Of a stretch of 64,000 nucleotides of DNA, positions 1 through 12,109 are shown in pieces (positions within the stretch are counted from its first letter, which is position 1; each line of letters begins with the position of its first letter). The notes under the pieces are model-generated. The model was not told the origin of the DNA and made no database searches. It was given only the letters and a program-made list of their open reading frames with translations. The position numbers were made by a program, and so were the translations under genes. This DNA comes from Diacronema lutheri (lineage: Eukaryota > Haptophyta > Pavlovophyceae > Pavlovales > Pavlovaceae): assembly GCA_019448385.1 (NCBI GenBank), contig JAGTXO010000026.1, positions 126,501-190,500 of the forward strand. Reading direction: 5' to 3'.

Positions 1-3000
1 GCGCCGAGTCGAGGGGCGGCGGACGCGGTGCGTACGCCGCGGCGCGGCCCGCGCGCCAAAAGGCCGGCGGCGGGCGCAGCTCCGTCGCGTCGACCGCGGC
101 CGCGAGCGCGCCGAGCGCGGCGTCGCTGTCGCCCGCCGCGTCGGCCGCGTCGACGAGCACGAAGAGCGCGCCGAGCGCGCGCGACGCGGCCGCCTGCGCG
201 GCGGTGGGGCGGGCGCAGGCAGCGACGCATGCGGCCGCCATGCCGCGCGCCGCGGCGAACGCCGGTGACGTGACGGCCGCGCCGATGGCAACGGCGGCGG
301 CGGCGACGGTCGAGGCGGCAGCGCCGGCGATGGAGGTGGCAGCGGCGGCGGCGCTTGCCATCGCGCGGCGCGCGAGACGCGAGGCGCCACCGACCGCCGC
401 CGCCGCAGCGCGCGCTGCGCGCGCGCCGGTGGCGCGCATCGTCGCCGCGCCAGGCGCCGCCGCGCCGACGCCGCCGGCGCCCGCGCCGTCGCCGCTCTCG
501 GCCGTGCAGGGCTCCGATGGCGAACCCGGCGTGCGCTGGCGCGTGATGCGCGCGCCGAGGCGCGCGCTCCGCGCCGCGCGGCCGGCGACGTCGAGGAAGC
601 GCCGTGCGCGCGCCGCGCGTAGGCCACGCGCGCGCGGCGGCGCACCGACAGGCGCCGAGCGCCGCGGCGCGCACGCCGGCGCGTCGCTGTCGGGTTGCGC
701 AGCGCGCGCGCGGGAACTCGGCGCGGCGTGTGCGGGCGGCGGGCGCGCGCCCGCGCGGCGCAGAGGCGCGAGGCGCCGGCCGCAGACGAGGCGTGTGCGC
801 AACCAGGACGGCGAGGGCCGCAGGGCGCCGTCGACGTCGCGCATCGGCGGGCCGCGAGCCCGCCGCGCAGCCGTGCGGCGCGCGCGAGGCGCTCGGCGGC
901 GCGCGCGCCGCACGGCGCGCGCGGCGGCGCGCACGCCAGCGACGGCTGCGGCCACGCCGCGCGCCAACACGGCCGCGGCGTGCGCCATCGCACCGAGCAC
1001 GGCGCGTGGCGCGCCGAGCAAGCGCAGCAAGCGCGACGCCGTCGCGCGCGCCGGCGCACCGTGTGCAGGGGCCTCGCCAGCGCCAGCACCGACGCCGCCA
1101 TCGCCGCAGCCGCAGGTGGCGTCGCCGCCGCCGCAGGCGTCGCGACGGACGCCGCCGCCGCCGAAACAATCGCCGCACACGTCGCCGCCGACGTTGCCAC
1201 CCCAGCCGCCGTTGCGTGCGCAGGTGGCTGCGGCGCGTGCGTGCGGGAGGCGTGCCGTGCGGCGCGCATCACACGGGCTGCGCGACGCGAGCGACGCCGC
1301 CGGGGTCCCCGCTGCGCCAGGCGCGCCGTGCGCGCCAGCCTCGCCGGCCTCGCCGGCGCGCGGTCGCGCGCTCGCCTCGACGTGGCCGCCTCCGCCGCCA
1401 TCGCCGCCGTCGAACCGGGCGGCGGAGAGCTGCCGCTCGAACCGCTCGTCGGCGTCGGCCGCCACCGCCGCCTCGCGCTCCGCCGCCGCGGCGGCCGCCG
1501 TACGCGCGTGGCGGAGCGCGCGGCCGCCGTCCGCTGCGCGGCGTGGCGGCGCGGGCGCCGCCTTCGGCGCGCGCGGCCCCTCGGCGCGCTCGCGGAGCAC
1601 GGCGAGCGGCGTGCCCGTGGCGACGCTCGTGCAGACGCGCCGCAAGGCGGCGCGTACGCACGCGTGGACGACGCGCGCCGTCCGCTTGTCGGCGGCGCGC
1701 GCGGCGCGGCGCGCGGCCTTGGCGGCGGCCTTTTTGGCGCGCCTCTGCTCCGCCTGCTCCGACAGCGCGCGCGCCTGGCGCTCGGCTGCGAGCGCGTCCT
1801 CGGGCGAAACGGTCGGCCTCGGCGGCCGCGCGCGCGCGCTGCGACGCTGCGCGCTGCGGCGGTCGGACGGCGGCTGCCGCGGCGGCGAGGACGGCGAGCG
1901 CGAGCTCGGCGTGGGCGACCAATCGCCGCTGACGGTTGCGAGCGGCGCAAACGGGTTGTCGTCCCCGCGCCCCGCGGCGTGCGACAGTGCACGCGGCGTC
2001 GGGCGCCGGCCGACCGCTGGCGGGCCCCACTCGGACGGCGGCTCCGAGGGCGAGCGCGCCGTCGGCGCCGCGCGTTGCGCGGCCGGCGGCGCCTCCCGGT
2101 CCAGCGCCGCCTGCTCTCTCGCCGCGGCCTGCTCGTCACCCTCCGGCACGCCACGCGGCGCGAGCACCGCGGTGGCGCAGCGCGTCGCGTTGAGCAACGC
2201 CGCCTCCATCTGCCGCACGCTGGCCTTGGCGCACGCCACACCCTGTCTCGCCCGGCGCAGCGCCTCGTGCGCGCGGCGCACATCCGCGTCGGCATCTTCG
2301 CGCATGCCAAAGTGCGCCTGTTGCAGCCGCAGGTCCGCAGGGCGCCCCTGCGCGCGAGGGGCACGGGCGCGGCGGCGCGCGGGTGACGGAGCTGGCGCGC
2401 CGTTCTGCGCTGCGCGCACGCCAATCGACGGGCGCGCGCGCGGCGGGGCGCGCGCGCGCGCGCGCGCGCGCGCTGCCTACCCAGCCGCCGGCCGGCTCGC
2501 GCGAGCGCGCCAGCTGCTCCGCCGCCTCGGCGTCGAGCACGCGCTGCTGCGCCTCCTCCTCGCCCAGTGCAGCGAGGTGCAGCCGGCGGGCTGCCTTGCG
2601 GCAGTTGCCCTCCGCCTTGCCCACGGCCTTGCGCGCCGCGTCGACGGGGTCGTCGTTGGCTCTGGCGCGCCTGCGCTTGCCCTTGTCGGCGGGCGGCGGC
2701 TCGGCGCGCTGCGGCGCGCCGAGCGCGTCGTCGGCTCCGCGCGCGGCCGCCCGCGGGCGGCGGGCCCCAAAGAGCGCACCGGTCGCCGTGCGCGCCGCGC
2801 AAGCAACGACCAGCGCTGACACGCCGGCGAAGACCGCACCGCCCAGCGCCACGGTTGCCACGATGCGCAGCGTCCCGTGCGCAGGCCGCGCTGCCTCCGC
2901 CGCCGCTTTGGCGGCCTCGCGCGCGCGCGCATCGGCGGCTCTCATCTCGTGCAGCAGCCCGGCCGCGCCGCTCGCGCCGTCGCGGCCGCGCGCGAGCTCG

Positions 3001-6000
3001 CACAGCACCGCCGCCGCGCGCCGCGTGGGCTCGCGCGCGAGCAGCTGCGCGCCGCCGTCGGGGCGCAGCTTCTCAACGAACTCGGCAAACGTCGCGTCGC
3101 GCCAGAGGGACATGCGGAAGGCCCTGTGCACCGCCCCCTCTTGCTCGCGCATCCGCCGTGCCGCCCGCCTGCCGTCGCGCGCGTGCGCGTGCGCGGCCGC
3201 GTCGAATCCCGCGACGCCGCGCTGCGCGTCGCGCGCGTCCGACGACGGCGCCGCCGCGCTGCCCGCCAAGGGCGCCGCAGCGGCGACGCGCGCGTGCGGA
3301 GCGACGGGATCGCCGGCGGCCGGCGGCTCGGCGCGCTGCGGCGTGCCGTTTGCTCCGCGCGCGGCCGTCCCGGGGGAGATGGCCGCGATGGCGCCGCCAG
3401 CCGCGCCGTGCGCCAGCCACGCGCATAGGCTGCCGACGAGCTCGCCGAAACCCCCGACGGTCGCCGCGGCGGCGAGTGCGCCGGGCTTGCCGGCCGACAG
3501 CGGCTCGCGAGCGTCGTCGTCGCAGCCGCCGGCACCCGTCTTGGCGAGTGCGTCGCGCTCGCCCTCGACGCCCGCCACGACCGCCGCCCCTCCGTCGTCC
3601 GCCGCGCCGGCCGCGCGCGCGGCCGGGCGCAGAGGAGGCGTGCCGGTGCAGCCGTCGCCGCTCGTCTTCGCCGTTTCCTCCACCTTGATCGCTTCGTCGC
3701 CACCTGCGCCATCTCCGACGCCGGGGCCCTTGGTCACGCTTGCCGCCATGCGCGCCGTGCCCGCCGGCCAGCCCGCCGACTGCTCGAGCGCGGCGGCGAG
3801 CGGCGCGACGCGCGCCGACTCGGGCGCGCTCTCGTCATCGGGCTCGGGCGCGTTGTGCAGGCGCGCGAGCGCGCGCTCGACGGCCGCGGCGCCACTGCCG
3901 GGGGCGCGGCTCGCCGCGCGCACCGCGCGCCGCCAGGCCGGCGCGAACATGAGCGCCGACTCGAGCGCCGCGAGCGCGCGCGCCTCGCGCGCGTCGCTCG
4001 CGCCGAGGCGCGGCGGCACGCGCGCGGCGCCGCGCGGCGCGGTGCCTCGGAAGCGTGGGCTCAGCGTGTAGGCGAGGTGCTGCGGCACGCCGCGCGCCTC
4101 CGCGCGCGCGCGTCCGTCCTCGACCTCGCGCCGCGCCTTAGCGATCGCCGGCGTGGCGCGCGCGAGCCAGTCGGGGTCGGCGGGCAGGTGGATCACGACG
4201 AGAATCGGCGCCCAGTCCAGCCGCGGGTTTTTGTGACGGTCGGGCACGACCCACACGAGCAGCACCGTGCCCTCCGCGCCGCACGCCGCCTCGTAGATCC
4301 TGGGCTGCGAGCGCCAATCGGGCCTGACGCGCAGCGCCCGCGCGTGGTCGATGGCGGCGGCGCGGTCGCCATTGAAGTGAACCGTCGTCACCTCGCCGTT
4401 GACGGACCGGCCGGACCGCCAGCAGAACACCGCGTCCGCCGACCCGCCGGCGATGGCCGCGAGCGATTCGGGCGCGGCGAGCCGCGGCAAGCCCTCGAAG
4501 GCGGCAAAGTCCTCGTGCGCAGTGTACACGCCGCCCCAGCCGTCGTGCGCGTACGCGCGCGCGGCCGCTCGTACCGCGCGCGGCTGGTTCTCCACGCCCG
4601 ACGTCATGTGCCGTGTCGTCCCCGCGAAGCCGGGCTCGCCCAGCTCGGCCCGCACGACGGTACCGTACCCCGCGCCCTGCGTCGGGGCGGCGAGGTGGTG
4701 CATGCCCGCGCCGGTCACGCCCTCCGTGCGCTGCCGCGTGACGATCGTGCCCGTCGCGTGCGCGAAAAGCGTGTCGACCACGGCGGGCGCGCGCCCGCTG
4801 TTCGCCCGTAGCCGCGCCCTGCCCGCTTTTAGCTGCTCGGGGTCCTTGGCGTCGTACACGCGCGCGTCCGCGTCGCCCTCATCAGGCGCAGTGTAGACGC
4901 AGCGGCGTTCGAGCGGCGCCGAGCCACCGCCGTCCGCCGCCGCCGGCGAGGTTGGCGCCGCGCCCGCCGCCACCGCGCTCGTCGCCGCCGTGCCCGTCGC
5001 CACCGCCGCAGCCGCCGCGCCCGCGGGGTCGTCGTCCCCGTCCTCCGCGCCCTCCCCGTCGTCAGCGGTGGTGGCGTCGCCATCGTCCCCGTCGCCCTCG
5101 CCCCCGCCGAGGCTGCTGAATGGTCGGGGCCCCCACGCCGAGGCGGCGCGCCGCTGCGGCGCACGCGGCGGTGGCGCTCGCGACGGCGGCCTTGGCGCCG
5201 CCGCGCCGCGCGGCCTGGCCGCCGTCGACAGCGCGCGGCCTGCAGCGCCCGTGAGCGCGTCGAGCGCGGCCGTGCGTGCGATGCGGTCGTCGGGCGCGCG
5301 CAGCGCCGCCTCGACGGCCTGCAGCAGCCCGTCGGGCGCGGATCCGCCGACACTGGCATCGCACGCCTCGGCGAGCCGCGCGGCCTCGGCGAGCCGCGCG
5401 GCCTCGCGGGTGAACGGGCCGAAGCGCCTGGCGCGGTCGCCGAGCAGAGCGCCGATGGCGGCGCGGAGCGTGCGCGCGCGGGTCTCCTCGTACGCGGCCG
5501 TCGTGAGGCGCGCGAGGCGCGCGTCCAAAGCCTTCTTGATCTCGACAAGGACATTCGCGCGGCGGCCGTAGAGCGTCGATGCGCTCGCCGCGACCTCGGC
5601 CGCGACTGTTGCCGCGGCGAAGCAACACGCGGCCCCACTCTGCGGGGGCGCCTTGAAGGCATCGATGGGCGGCGCTGTTCTGCCGATGCGCTGCGCAAGC
5701 TTCTTGATGAGCACGCCGGCCGCCGTGGCGTACGCCGATTCGCCGTTGCCCAAGGTGCGCGAATCGGCGAGCAGGGCGAGCGCGGCGCCGGGCGGCGCGC
5801 CGCGCTGCGCGGGCGGCGCGAGGAGCAGGTACGCCGCCGTCCAGTGCGCGAGGCCGCTGGACGCGCGGAGGCAGAACGGTAGCACGACCACGAGCACCTG
5901 CCCAAACCGGTCCGCATCCGCGCATGCTTTGCGCAGGTTGCGCAGCGCCACCTTGAGCGCATGCTGCGAGCACCCCGTGTCGCCCAGCATAACCCTGCTC

Positions 6001-6158
6001 GTGCCGAAATCCGCGTAACGCAGCAGGGCGATGAGGCAAGTGGATGGGACCACGTGGGGGTGGGTATCTCCCGGCGACAGAATGGTGCTGAGGGCCAGCG
6101 AGAAACTGTCCGAGCCGCCCCGCCCGCCGCGCAAAGCGTCCTTCACGGAGTCCTCCAT
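1..6158 (-). CDS. Giant protein with Ulp1-like protease N-terminus, partial
   Basis: The frame starting at 6158 runs toward the left edge and is not closed in the window. It reads about 1,230 residues to a (GC)n tract near 2450-2472 and then appears to continue in a second minus-strand frame to base 1, for at least 2,000 residues. The N-terminus resembles a C48/Ulp1-type cysteine protease: an HW pair at residues 105-106, Asp132 in LLADS, Gln173 in a PQSG motif and Cys178-Cys179 shortly after, in the usual H-D-Q-C order. A hydrophobic segment (IVATVALGGAVFAGVSALVV) lies near residue 1140, followed by charged, probably coiled-coil sequence and a second Ala-rich hydrophobic stretch near the left edge. 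The middle (about residues 480-720) is compact and cysteine-poor and is not recognised. The frame change could be a real lesion or a sequencing slip in the GC repeat. The protease call is inferred from motif order only. Confidence 0.45.
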
Positions 6159-6159
6159 C

Positions 6160-7430
6160 TGCAGACTGTGGGCACGTCAGTGTCCGGATGGCGGCCCGGA
6201 TGATACTTGGGAGAATTTACATGATGCCCTGGAGAATGCCCCGCTCTCCCACAACCAGGACCCGCCAGCGCGCCGAGCCTACTCGTTTGCCCGCGCCGCC
6301 TCTCTTTGCGCGCCCGAGCGCGGCCTCCGAGCGCGGCCAACGTCCTCCGGGGGCGTGCATCGTGGCTGCTCGGAGGGGCTGCGACGCGGCGAAAGCTCGC
6401 TGCGCGGCCGCAACGTGAGCGCGCGCGCGCGGCCGCGCGCCGGCCTGCGCTGCTCTGCACGGCCGCGCGCCGGCCTGCGCAGCCTCGTCGCGCAGCGTGA
6501 GCGCGAGCGCGCGCGCGGTGAGCTCGGCGGATGGGTGCGCGGCGGCGTTGGCGGCGGGTGCGGCGGCAGGCTGGGCGGCGGGTTTGGACGGAGAGTGTCG
6601 GGGAAGAACGGGGCGCATCCTGGTTGGGAGTTGGACGGCGCCCACCACGCGCTGGCGGATCCTGGTTGCCACCACCACCAAACCCCCCCCCCCCCCCCCC
6701 CCCCGGAGACGAGGACCAGGGGCATGGCCGACTCGCTGCGCCGCACAGCGCGCGGCGCGCGGCATGCTGCGCGACCTCAGGCACATCCAGCCGCGCTCCG
6801 CGCACGCAACGCGCGCAATGCCGCGTTGCACTGCAGGTGTGCACGTGCGGCTCTCACGCGCACTGTGTTGCACGAACGGCATCACGCCACCGAGCTGCGT
6901 CCGGACCACGCGCCGCGCGCAGGCGACCACACAGGGGCGCGCCGCGCCGCGCGTGCGCGCCCTCGCAACCGTTGCAGCACGCTCTGCCTTGCACTGCGCC
7001 GAGCCGCCGCGCGCTGTGCGCGTGCATGCAGGGCGCACGCGTGCGACGAAGCGCGCGCGCGGCGAGGCGCGCGGGCGGCTCGCTGCGCGGGCGGCAACGC
7101 ACCAAGCTGCGCCCAGGCCAGGCGCGCGCCCGCGAGTGCCACCGGGACGCACTGCCCCCGCCGGGGTCGCCGCGCGCTCTGTGTGTGCGCTCGCGCGCTG
7201 CGAGCGCGGCGGAACGTTCGTGCATGGCGCGAAGAGCGCGGCACCCGAAGACGGCTGCCCCGAGCCCGCGCCGGGTGGCAGCGAGCGGCGGCACCTCCTC
7301 GGCGAGCCCGCCCCGCGCCTTCCCCTCCACGTGGCGTTTTGAGGCAGACGGACACGCGCCCACACTGCGACTGGGCACGCTGCTCGAGGCAGACACGCAC
7401 CCAACGCGCGCGCATCACGCGCCCGCGTCG
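6160..7430. other. Low-complexity interval without a supported gene
   Basis: Open frames occur on both strands, but they are Arg/Ala-rich products of GC bias and show no recognisable domain. A pure C tract occupies about 6683-6704. The two near-identical GCCGCGCGCCGGCCTGCGC segments around 6432-6480 are a short direct repeat. I see no conserved motif and no convincing splice structure. It could be a promoter region of the giant protein plus decayed transposon sequence. Confidence 0.5.
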
Positions 7431-7439
7431 GCGGGCCGG

Positions 7440-8068
7440 TGTGAACGAGCGAGAGCTCGGTGTCGCCAACGGGGGCACGGGCGCGAGTTCGGTCCGCCTC
7501 TCGACGGACGCAGGCGACGCTGCCGGGAACTTCCCCGACGCCTGCACATCCAGGGCTTCGAGGTACAGAGCTGGGCAACAGTGCCGCTCGTCACCGATGA
7601 GGCGGCCAAGCTTGCTATCCTTGCTGCCCTCGGCTCCACCAAACAGCCGGGCGACCCAACGGTTCGTGATCGCCTGGCCGCCAGGTGCGAACCGCGTTCA
7701 TGCAGGCGCTTCGCCTGCATTCTCCGCCCCGCTGCGGACGTCCGCCTGCCGGCCGCGAACACGGCCGGTGCGCGCTGCCGCCTGGCCCAACACGAAAACG
7801 CGCCCGCCCCCGAGGCCGCAGGTCCTACCTACCCAAGCGCAGCCCAACGGCACGCAGACAGCCCGCCTTGGCAACCGACTCGTGCGCGAGCGCTCCGCCC
7901 TCCACAAGAGCCTGCCCCACGCCACCGCCGACGCGGAGCCAGCGCAGCCGACGCCCCTCCGCGACGCTCGCGCCGCAAGGCGCAAGGGCCCCGGCGAGAC
8001 GGCGTCAACCAAGCCCGCCGCTGGCACAGCGCCGGCACCCGGAGCCCACCCCAAGCCCGCACGCCTCG

Positions 8069-8099
<31 letters not shown>

Positions 8100-8850
8100 A
8101 TCGGCGGACCGATTGCGTTTTGGTGCGCCAGGCTCAAAGCGCCATCGCAGTGGCGGGCCCGCAGACGCAGACGCTGACATGCCCAACGCTGGGCACTGAG
8201 GCCGCAGGCCGGCCCTCCTGGACCTGGCGGGCGAGCTGCCCGCGCAGCGGCCACGCGAGCCTCGCACTGACCGTGGCGGTCGCTGCCACCGTGATAGCTG
8301 CGGGTGCGGCGGCCTTGGCCCCAACCCCATCATCCGTCTTCATCCCCGCCCTGCTCGCGCTCGCGGCCTACGTCGGCAATCCCTGCACCGGGATCCGCCC
8401 CGCGAAGTCCACACAAGACTTATCCGTGCTGCACGCCAGCCGCGCGCGCCGACGCGCGCCGCTCCCACACGCTCACCTCCGTTTCCGCGGGCGGCCCAAC
8501 GCCCCCCCCCCCCCCCCCCCCCACCCCCCCCCCCCCGGCAGGCGGCCATCGAGCCGCATTAGCACACCCGCCCGGGGCCTCCCGCCGCACCCGCAGCGGC
8601 TCGGCGCCTTGAATCCTCCCGTCCCCTGGGGTGAGGCCTTCAACCCGGGCCCAGCGCGCTCCGACTGCCTCACGCGCGCCAGCGCCAACCTCGGCGGCAT
8701 GGTAGGCCCCGAGCGAAAAGCCGCACTTCTCGCCGTCCTCGTCAGGCGCAAGTACGTTATCCTGCTCCTACTGCCGACGCGGTTCCCGCGCGCGCGGACT
8801 ACTACGCCGGGCAGATCGCCGCAGACGCACGTAAGTGCACACGTGCGGAC
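7440..8850 (+). mobile_element. LINE-like (non-LTR) retrotransposon remnant
   Basis: Two plus-strand stretches look like former coding sequence. One at about 7530-7700 reads WATVPLVTDEAAKLAILAAL. One at about 8610-8800 reads an NPGP tetrapeptide, then ASANLGGMVGPERKAALLAV and RRKYVILLLLP. The latter has the shape of the start of an APE-type endonuclease of LINEs (N-x-x-G, a Leu-rich helix, then a hydrophobic strand where LQE is usual). The catalytic Glu of that strand is not seen. Pure C tracts at about 8069-8098 and 8499-8536 and a hydrophobic segment near 8270-8370 lie between. No reverse transcriptase motif was found. The assignment is weak. Confidence 0.3.
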
Positions 8851-9078
8851 AAGGCGCACACGCTCGACGTCCAGTTAGCGCACGTGCACGTGCGCGCCAC
8901 TGGTCACATTTAAGCGTCCGTGCTCGCCCACAGCGTCGCCATCCACAAGATGCGCGCTGGAGCCATCCAAGCAGGGCTCTGCCTGCTCGGCTTCCGCAAG
9001 GCAATTTGGGCCGCGGACAGCGGGCAGCGGACGGCGTGCGCGTGCGAGGTGCGAAAGGAGGAAGAAGGTAGGGAGAGT

Positions 9079-9081
9079 GGT

Positions 9082-9123
<42 letters not shown>
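9079..9123. repeat. (GT)n followed by a pure G tract
   Basis: A short GT microsatellite (9079-9095) runs into about 28 consecutive G (9096-9123). Read on the minus strand it is a C tract followed by (AC)n, and it sits where the C19-like gene appears to have a late intron, so it would act as part of the polypyrimidine tract there. Confidence 0.7.
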
Positions 9124-9128
<5 letters not shown>

Positions 9129-9139
9129 CGGCCGCCGGA

Positions 9140-10530
9140 GACGAGGACGCACTCACCGCTGTTGGCAATGCGCGCGTCACGGAGACAACTTGGCGGGCCT
9201 CGCGCGCAGCTGGGCCGATCGCCGCCGTAGAGATGTCTGCAGCCGTCTCCGCGATGCCGATCGTCGCATCTGTTGGCACCGCTGCCATCTGCCGCACCCG
9301 CGGCCAGGCTGCCGGCAAGGTCGGCGCGTCGGGCTCCGAACTCGGCCACGCAGGCGATGCGGCCGACGGCGGTGACGCTGAGCCCGGCGCCGGGTCCAAC
9401 GGCTCCACGTCGAGCCGGCTGTGAACGAGCATGCTCGCACCACTTGCCCACGCCAGCGCGTCGGACTCAGGCACGTTGTAGATCTGCGCGGGCAACGCGC
9501 GTGCGTGCGGCAGGCGCGCGCGCGAGCTTTCAGGCCACGCGCGCGTGCCGCGCGGGAGGACGGGGCGGTTGCGGCTGCGCTCGACCGCCGGTCGCGGCAC
9601 CGAGCGACCGTGCGCGCCGCCGCACGTTGTAGTCGTCGCACGGAAGCCAAGCCTCGTTGCGGAGCACGATGGCGACAAGGTGCCCGCTCATCGGCCCCTC
9701 GCCCACGTGCACCACGCCGGCGACGAGGAGGTGGTCGCGCCCGCCGAGTAGCAGCCGCGGCGCGCACACGAGCGCGCGGTTGTTCTTGCACTGCGGGCCA
9801 TTGCCGCGCGTCGTGCGCGGCGCCTCGACAGCGATGCTGGCTGGCGTGAGCACGCCCGAGTGGCCCGCGTTCGTGTGGCGATCCCGCGGCGGCCCAGCGG
9901 CGCACCCCAGAGCGTGTGCAAGCGCGCGCGCCGCATCGCCGCCGACGCTGACGAGTACGGCGATGCCCTCGCCGGACTCTGAAGGCACGGCGATCTGCTC
10001 GAGCACTGGCCCGACGCGTGTGTCGGCTCCGAAGGCCGCAGCGAGCCCGGGCACTCGGCCGAGTAGCAACCGGAAGAACTCAGCGGCATCCTGCGGCGTC
10101 CTTCGCGCGCCACGGCCCGAGATGACGTCGATGACGGACACAAGACACAGCCGTGTCGGCGCCTTGGTGTCCTCGATCAGCGTGCCAAAGTCCCGAAAAC
10201 GCGCCCTCTCGACGCTGTTGGCATGGCGCGAAGCGGAGCGAAGCATCGCACGGAGCACGTTCAGGGCGAAGAGCGATTGCATAAGGACGTCGTGTAGCAC
10301 GCGTTGCCCTCGTTCTTCGCGCCTGCGCCGCGCCGCGCAGCGCCGGGTGTGCGGGGTGCGCACGCACGGTTTGCGGCGGGGTGGAGGGAGGCTGGCTGGG
10401 CGCGCGCCGAGCCCGGCAAGCCGTGCAGGCGCTCACCACGCGGCACGCCGGGCACTCTCACCGGCCACATCGGGCCGTCAAACGCGTCTTCCACAGGCTG
10501 CCGACCGACGACGTAAAACTTGCTCAAGGC
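9140..10530 (-). CDS. Ubiquitin-specific protease (C19)-like gene, interrupted
   Basis: Minus-strand sequence carries the landmarks of a USP catalytic domain. A Cys box GNACYTTSL (about 10290-10315) corresponds to GNTCYMNS. It is followed by FALNVLRAML, by QDAAEFFRLLLGRVP, the second USP box, and by a His box MSGHLVAIVLRNEAW with CDDYN after it (about 9620-9680). An apparent intron then leads to IYNVPESDALAW...SMLVHSR (about 9420-9490), matching the last strand of the fold. The Cys box and the rest are in different frames, so the gene is either spliced there or broken. The product would be a deubiquitinase. It is co-oriented with the helicase upstream and the Ulp1-like gene downstream, which suggests they belong to one accessory unit. 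The zinc-knuckle CxxC pairs of many USPs are not seen. Confidence 0.55.
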
Positions 10531-10539
10531 GCTGCGCCG

Positions 10540-12100
10540 TGCGCGCGCCATGCGCGCGCTGTTGCGGGCTGCGCAGCAGGGACGACGGGGGAATTGGCGA
10601 GCGAGGGTTGGGCGCAGATCAGCGTGGTGGCGCGGCAAGACGAGCGCGCGCCGGGCGCCTGGCGCGGAGGCGCCCCGCGCGAGGACGCGAGCCGCTTCTC
10701 GCACCGGACGGGCGCCCACGCGCAAGCCGGCTTTCGAGGGCTGGTGGATGGTGGCAGATGCCGAAACGGACACATGGAATGATGCGTCGGCGGCGCGAGC
10801 GCGGGACGATCTTGCCCGGGCAATTGTGCGCACGCTGCCAGCGCGCGTATGCGTGCGCATGCAGCGGGCGGCGCGCACGTTGCGCGTGACGGGGCGCCGA
10901 GCGGCACACCGGCGGGGACGCGCTCGCCGCTGCCGTGGCATCGTACGCTGCCTGCGTGCTGGCCCGCACGCACGTTGCCGGCGCGAGGGGACGGCGAGTG
11001 CGCCTCGGCCGAACAGGCGCGAACGTTACGCCCGAGCGCGTGGCCGGGCCCCGCCGACTGCACGCAGCGCCGGCCCAGGCGCGCACCCGCCCGACGCGGA
11101 TTTGGACGACGCATCGACCGGCACGCCGAGCGTCTGCGCCCGCCTCGCGGCCGGTCGCGCCGGCCCCTCTTCGGCCCGAGGCCGCACGTGCGCCGCGCGC
11201 CGCTTCGGCGCGCGGCGCGGCGCTCCCGGAACGCGCATGGCACACGCGCGGTGCGCGGGCACGCCCGCAGCGCGCCATTCCAGCGCGAGCAGTTCGGCAA
11301 GCTTGCAGCGCGCGAGCAGCCGGGCATGTGCCGCGGACACACAGTTCGCTGTGTGCGCCGGCCGCGACGACACGGCGTAGCGGCGCGAGGCTGGCCGCCG
11401 GGGCCACGGGCGTCATCGTGGCGCGACGCCATGGCATGAGTAACAAATCCATGCCGAACGCGCTGTACGGCCACGGCGTGTCGGATCCGCCCCGCAGCCA
11501 GGACCGCATTTTCGCCCGGCCGCGCAGCGGACCACGGCGCGTTGTGCGCGCCCGGCGCGAGTGGTGCGAGTGGCGGGCCAAGCCGCGTCGCCCACGGAGC
11601 CCGCCCCCGGCTCGGCGGCACCGCTACCGCTTGCTCGCCGGGCCACGCACCGCCGTCGCCGCCGCTGCGCGCTTGCCCAGCTTGCCGGCAGGCGGCGGCG
11701 GCGGCGGCGGCTGCGGTTGCGGCAGCGGCGCGAGCGCGACGCCGGACGGCGGCAGCGCCGACGGCACGCGCGCGGCGGCGACCCACGCGGCGGCGGGCAG
11801 CGCGCCGGCTTGAGGCCCCTGCGCGCCCTAGAAGGGCGCGCAGGTACGCGGGCCAGTCGCGCGGCGCGCGGTGTTGGCGAGCACCCGCCGGCTGCGTGTC
11901 GGCCGCGAGCGGCGCGACGGGCGTCGCGCCGGCGGGTGCTGGGCAGCACCGCGCGCCGGCGTCGCGCCCGCCGCCAGCGCGCCGCCCGCCGCCGGCGCCG
12001 CGCGCGCCGTCCGAGCCGCGCCCGCCGCGCCCGCCGCCACCGCGCGCCGCCGCCGCGCATTCGCGCGCGGCGGCGACGGCGGCCGCGGCGAATGCCGCCG
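10540..12100. other. Low-complexity interval between protease and helicase
   Basis: Both strands are open and give only Arg/Ala/Pro-rich translations. About 11690-11830 and 11990-12130 are GCC/GGC trinucleotide-rich. The minus-strand helicase frame tails into an Ala-rich stretch here. No domain, RNA gene or clean repeat array was found. Confidence 0.5.
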
Positions 12101-12109
12101 CCGCCGCCG

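Noticed and set aside
204-2819. Plus-strand open frame of 871 codons
   Set aside because: Composition is Ala/Arg/Pro only, and it is antisense to the better-formed minus-strand giant gene.
7440-8850. LTR retroelement or virus copy
   Set aside because: No terminal repeats, capsid, protease or polymerase motifs; the only hint is an APE-like start, which suggests a LINE.
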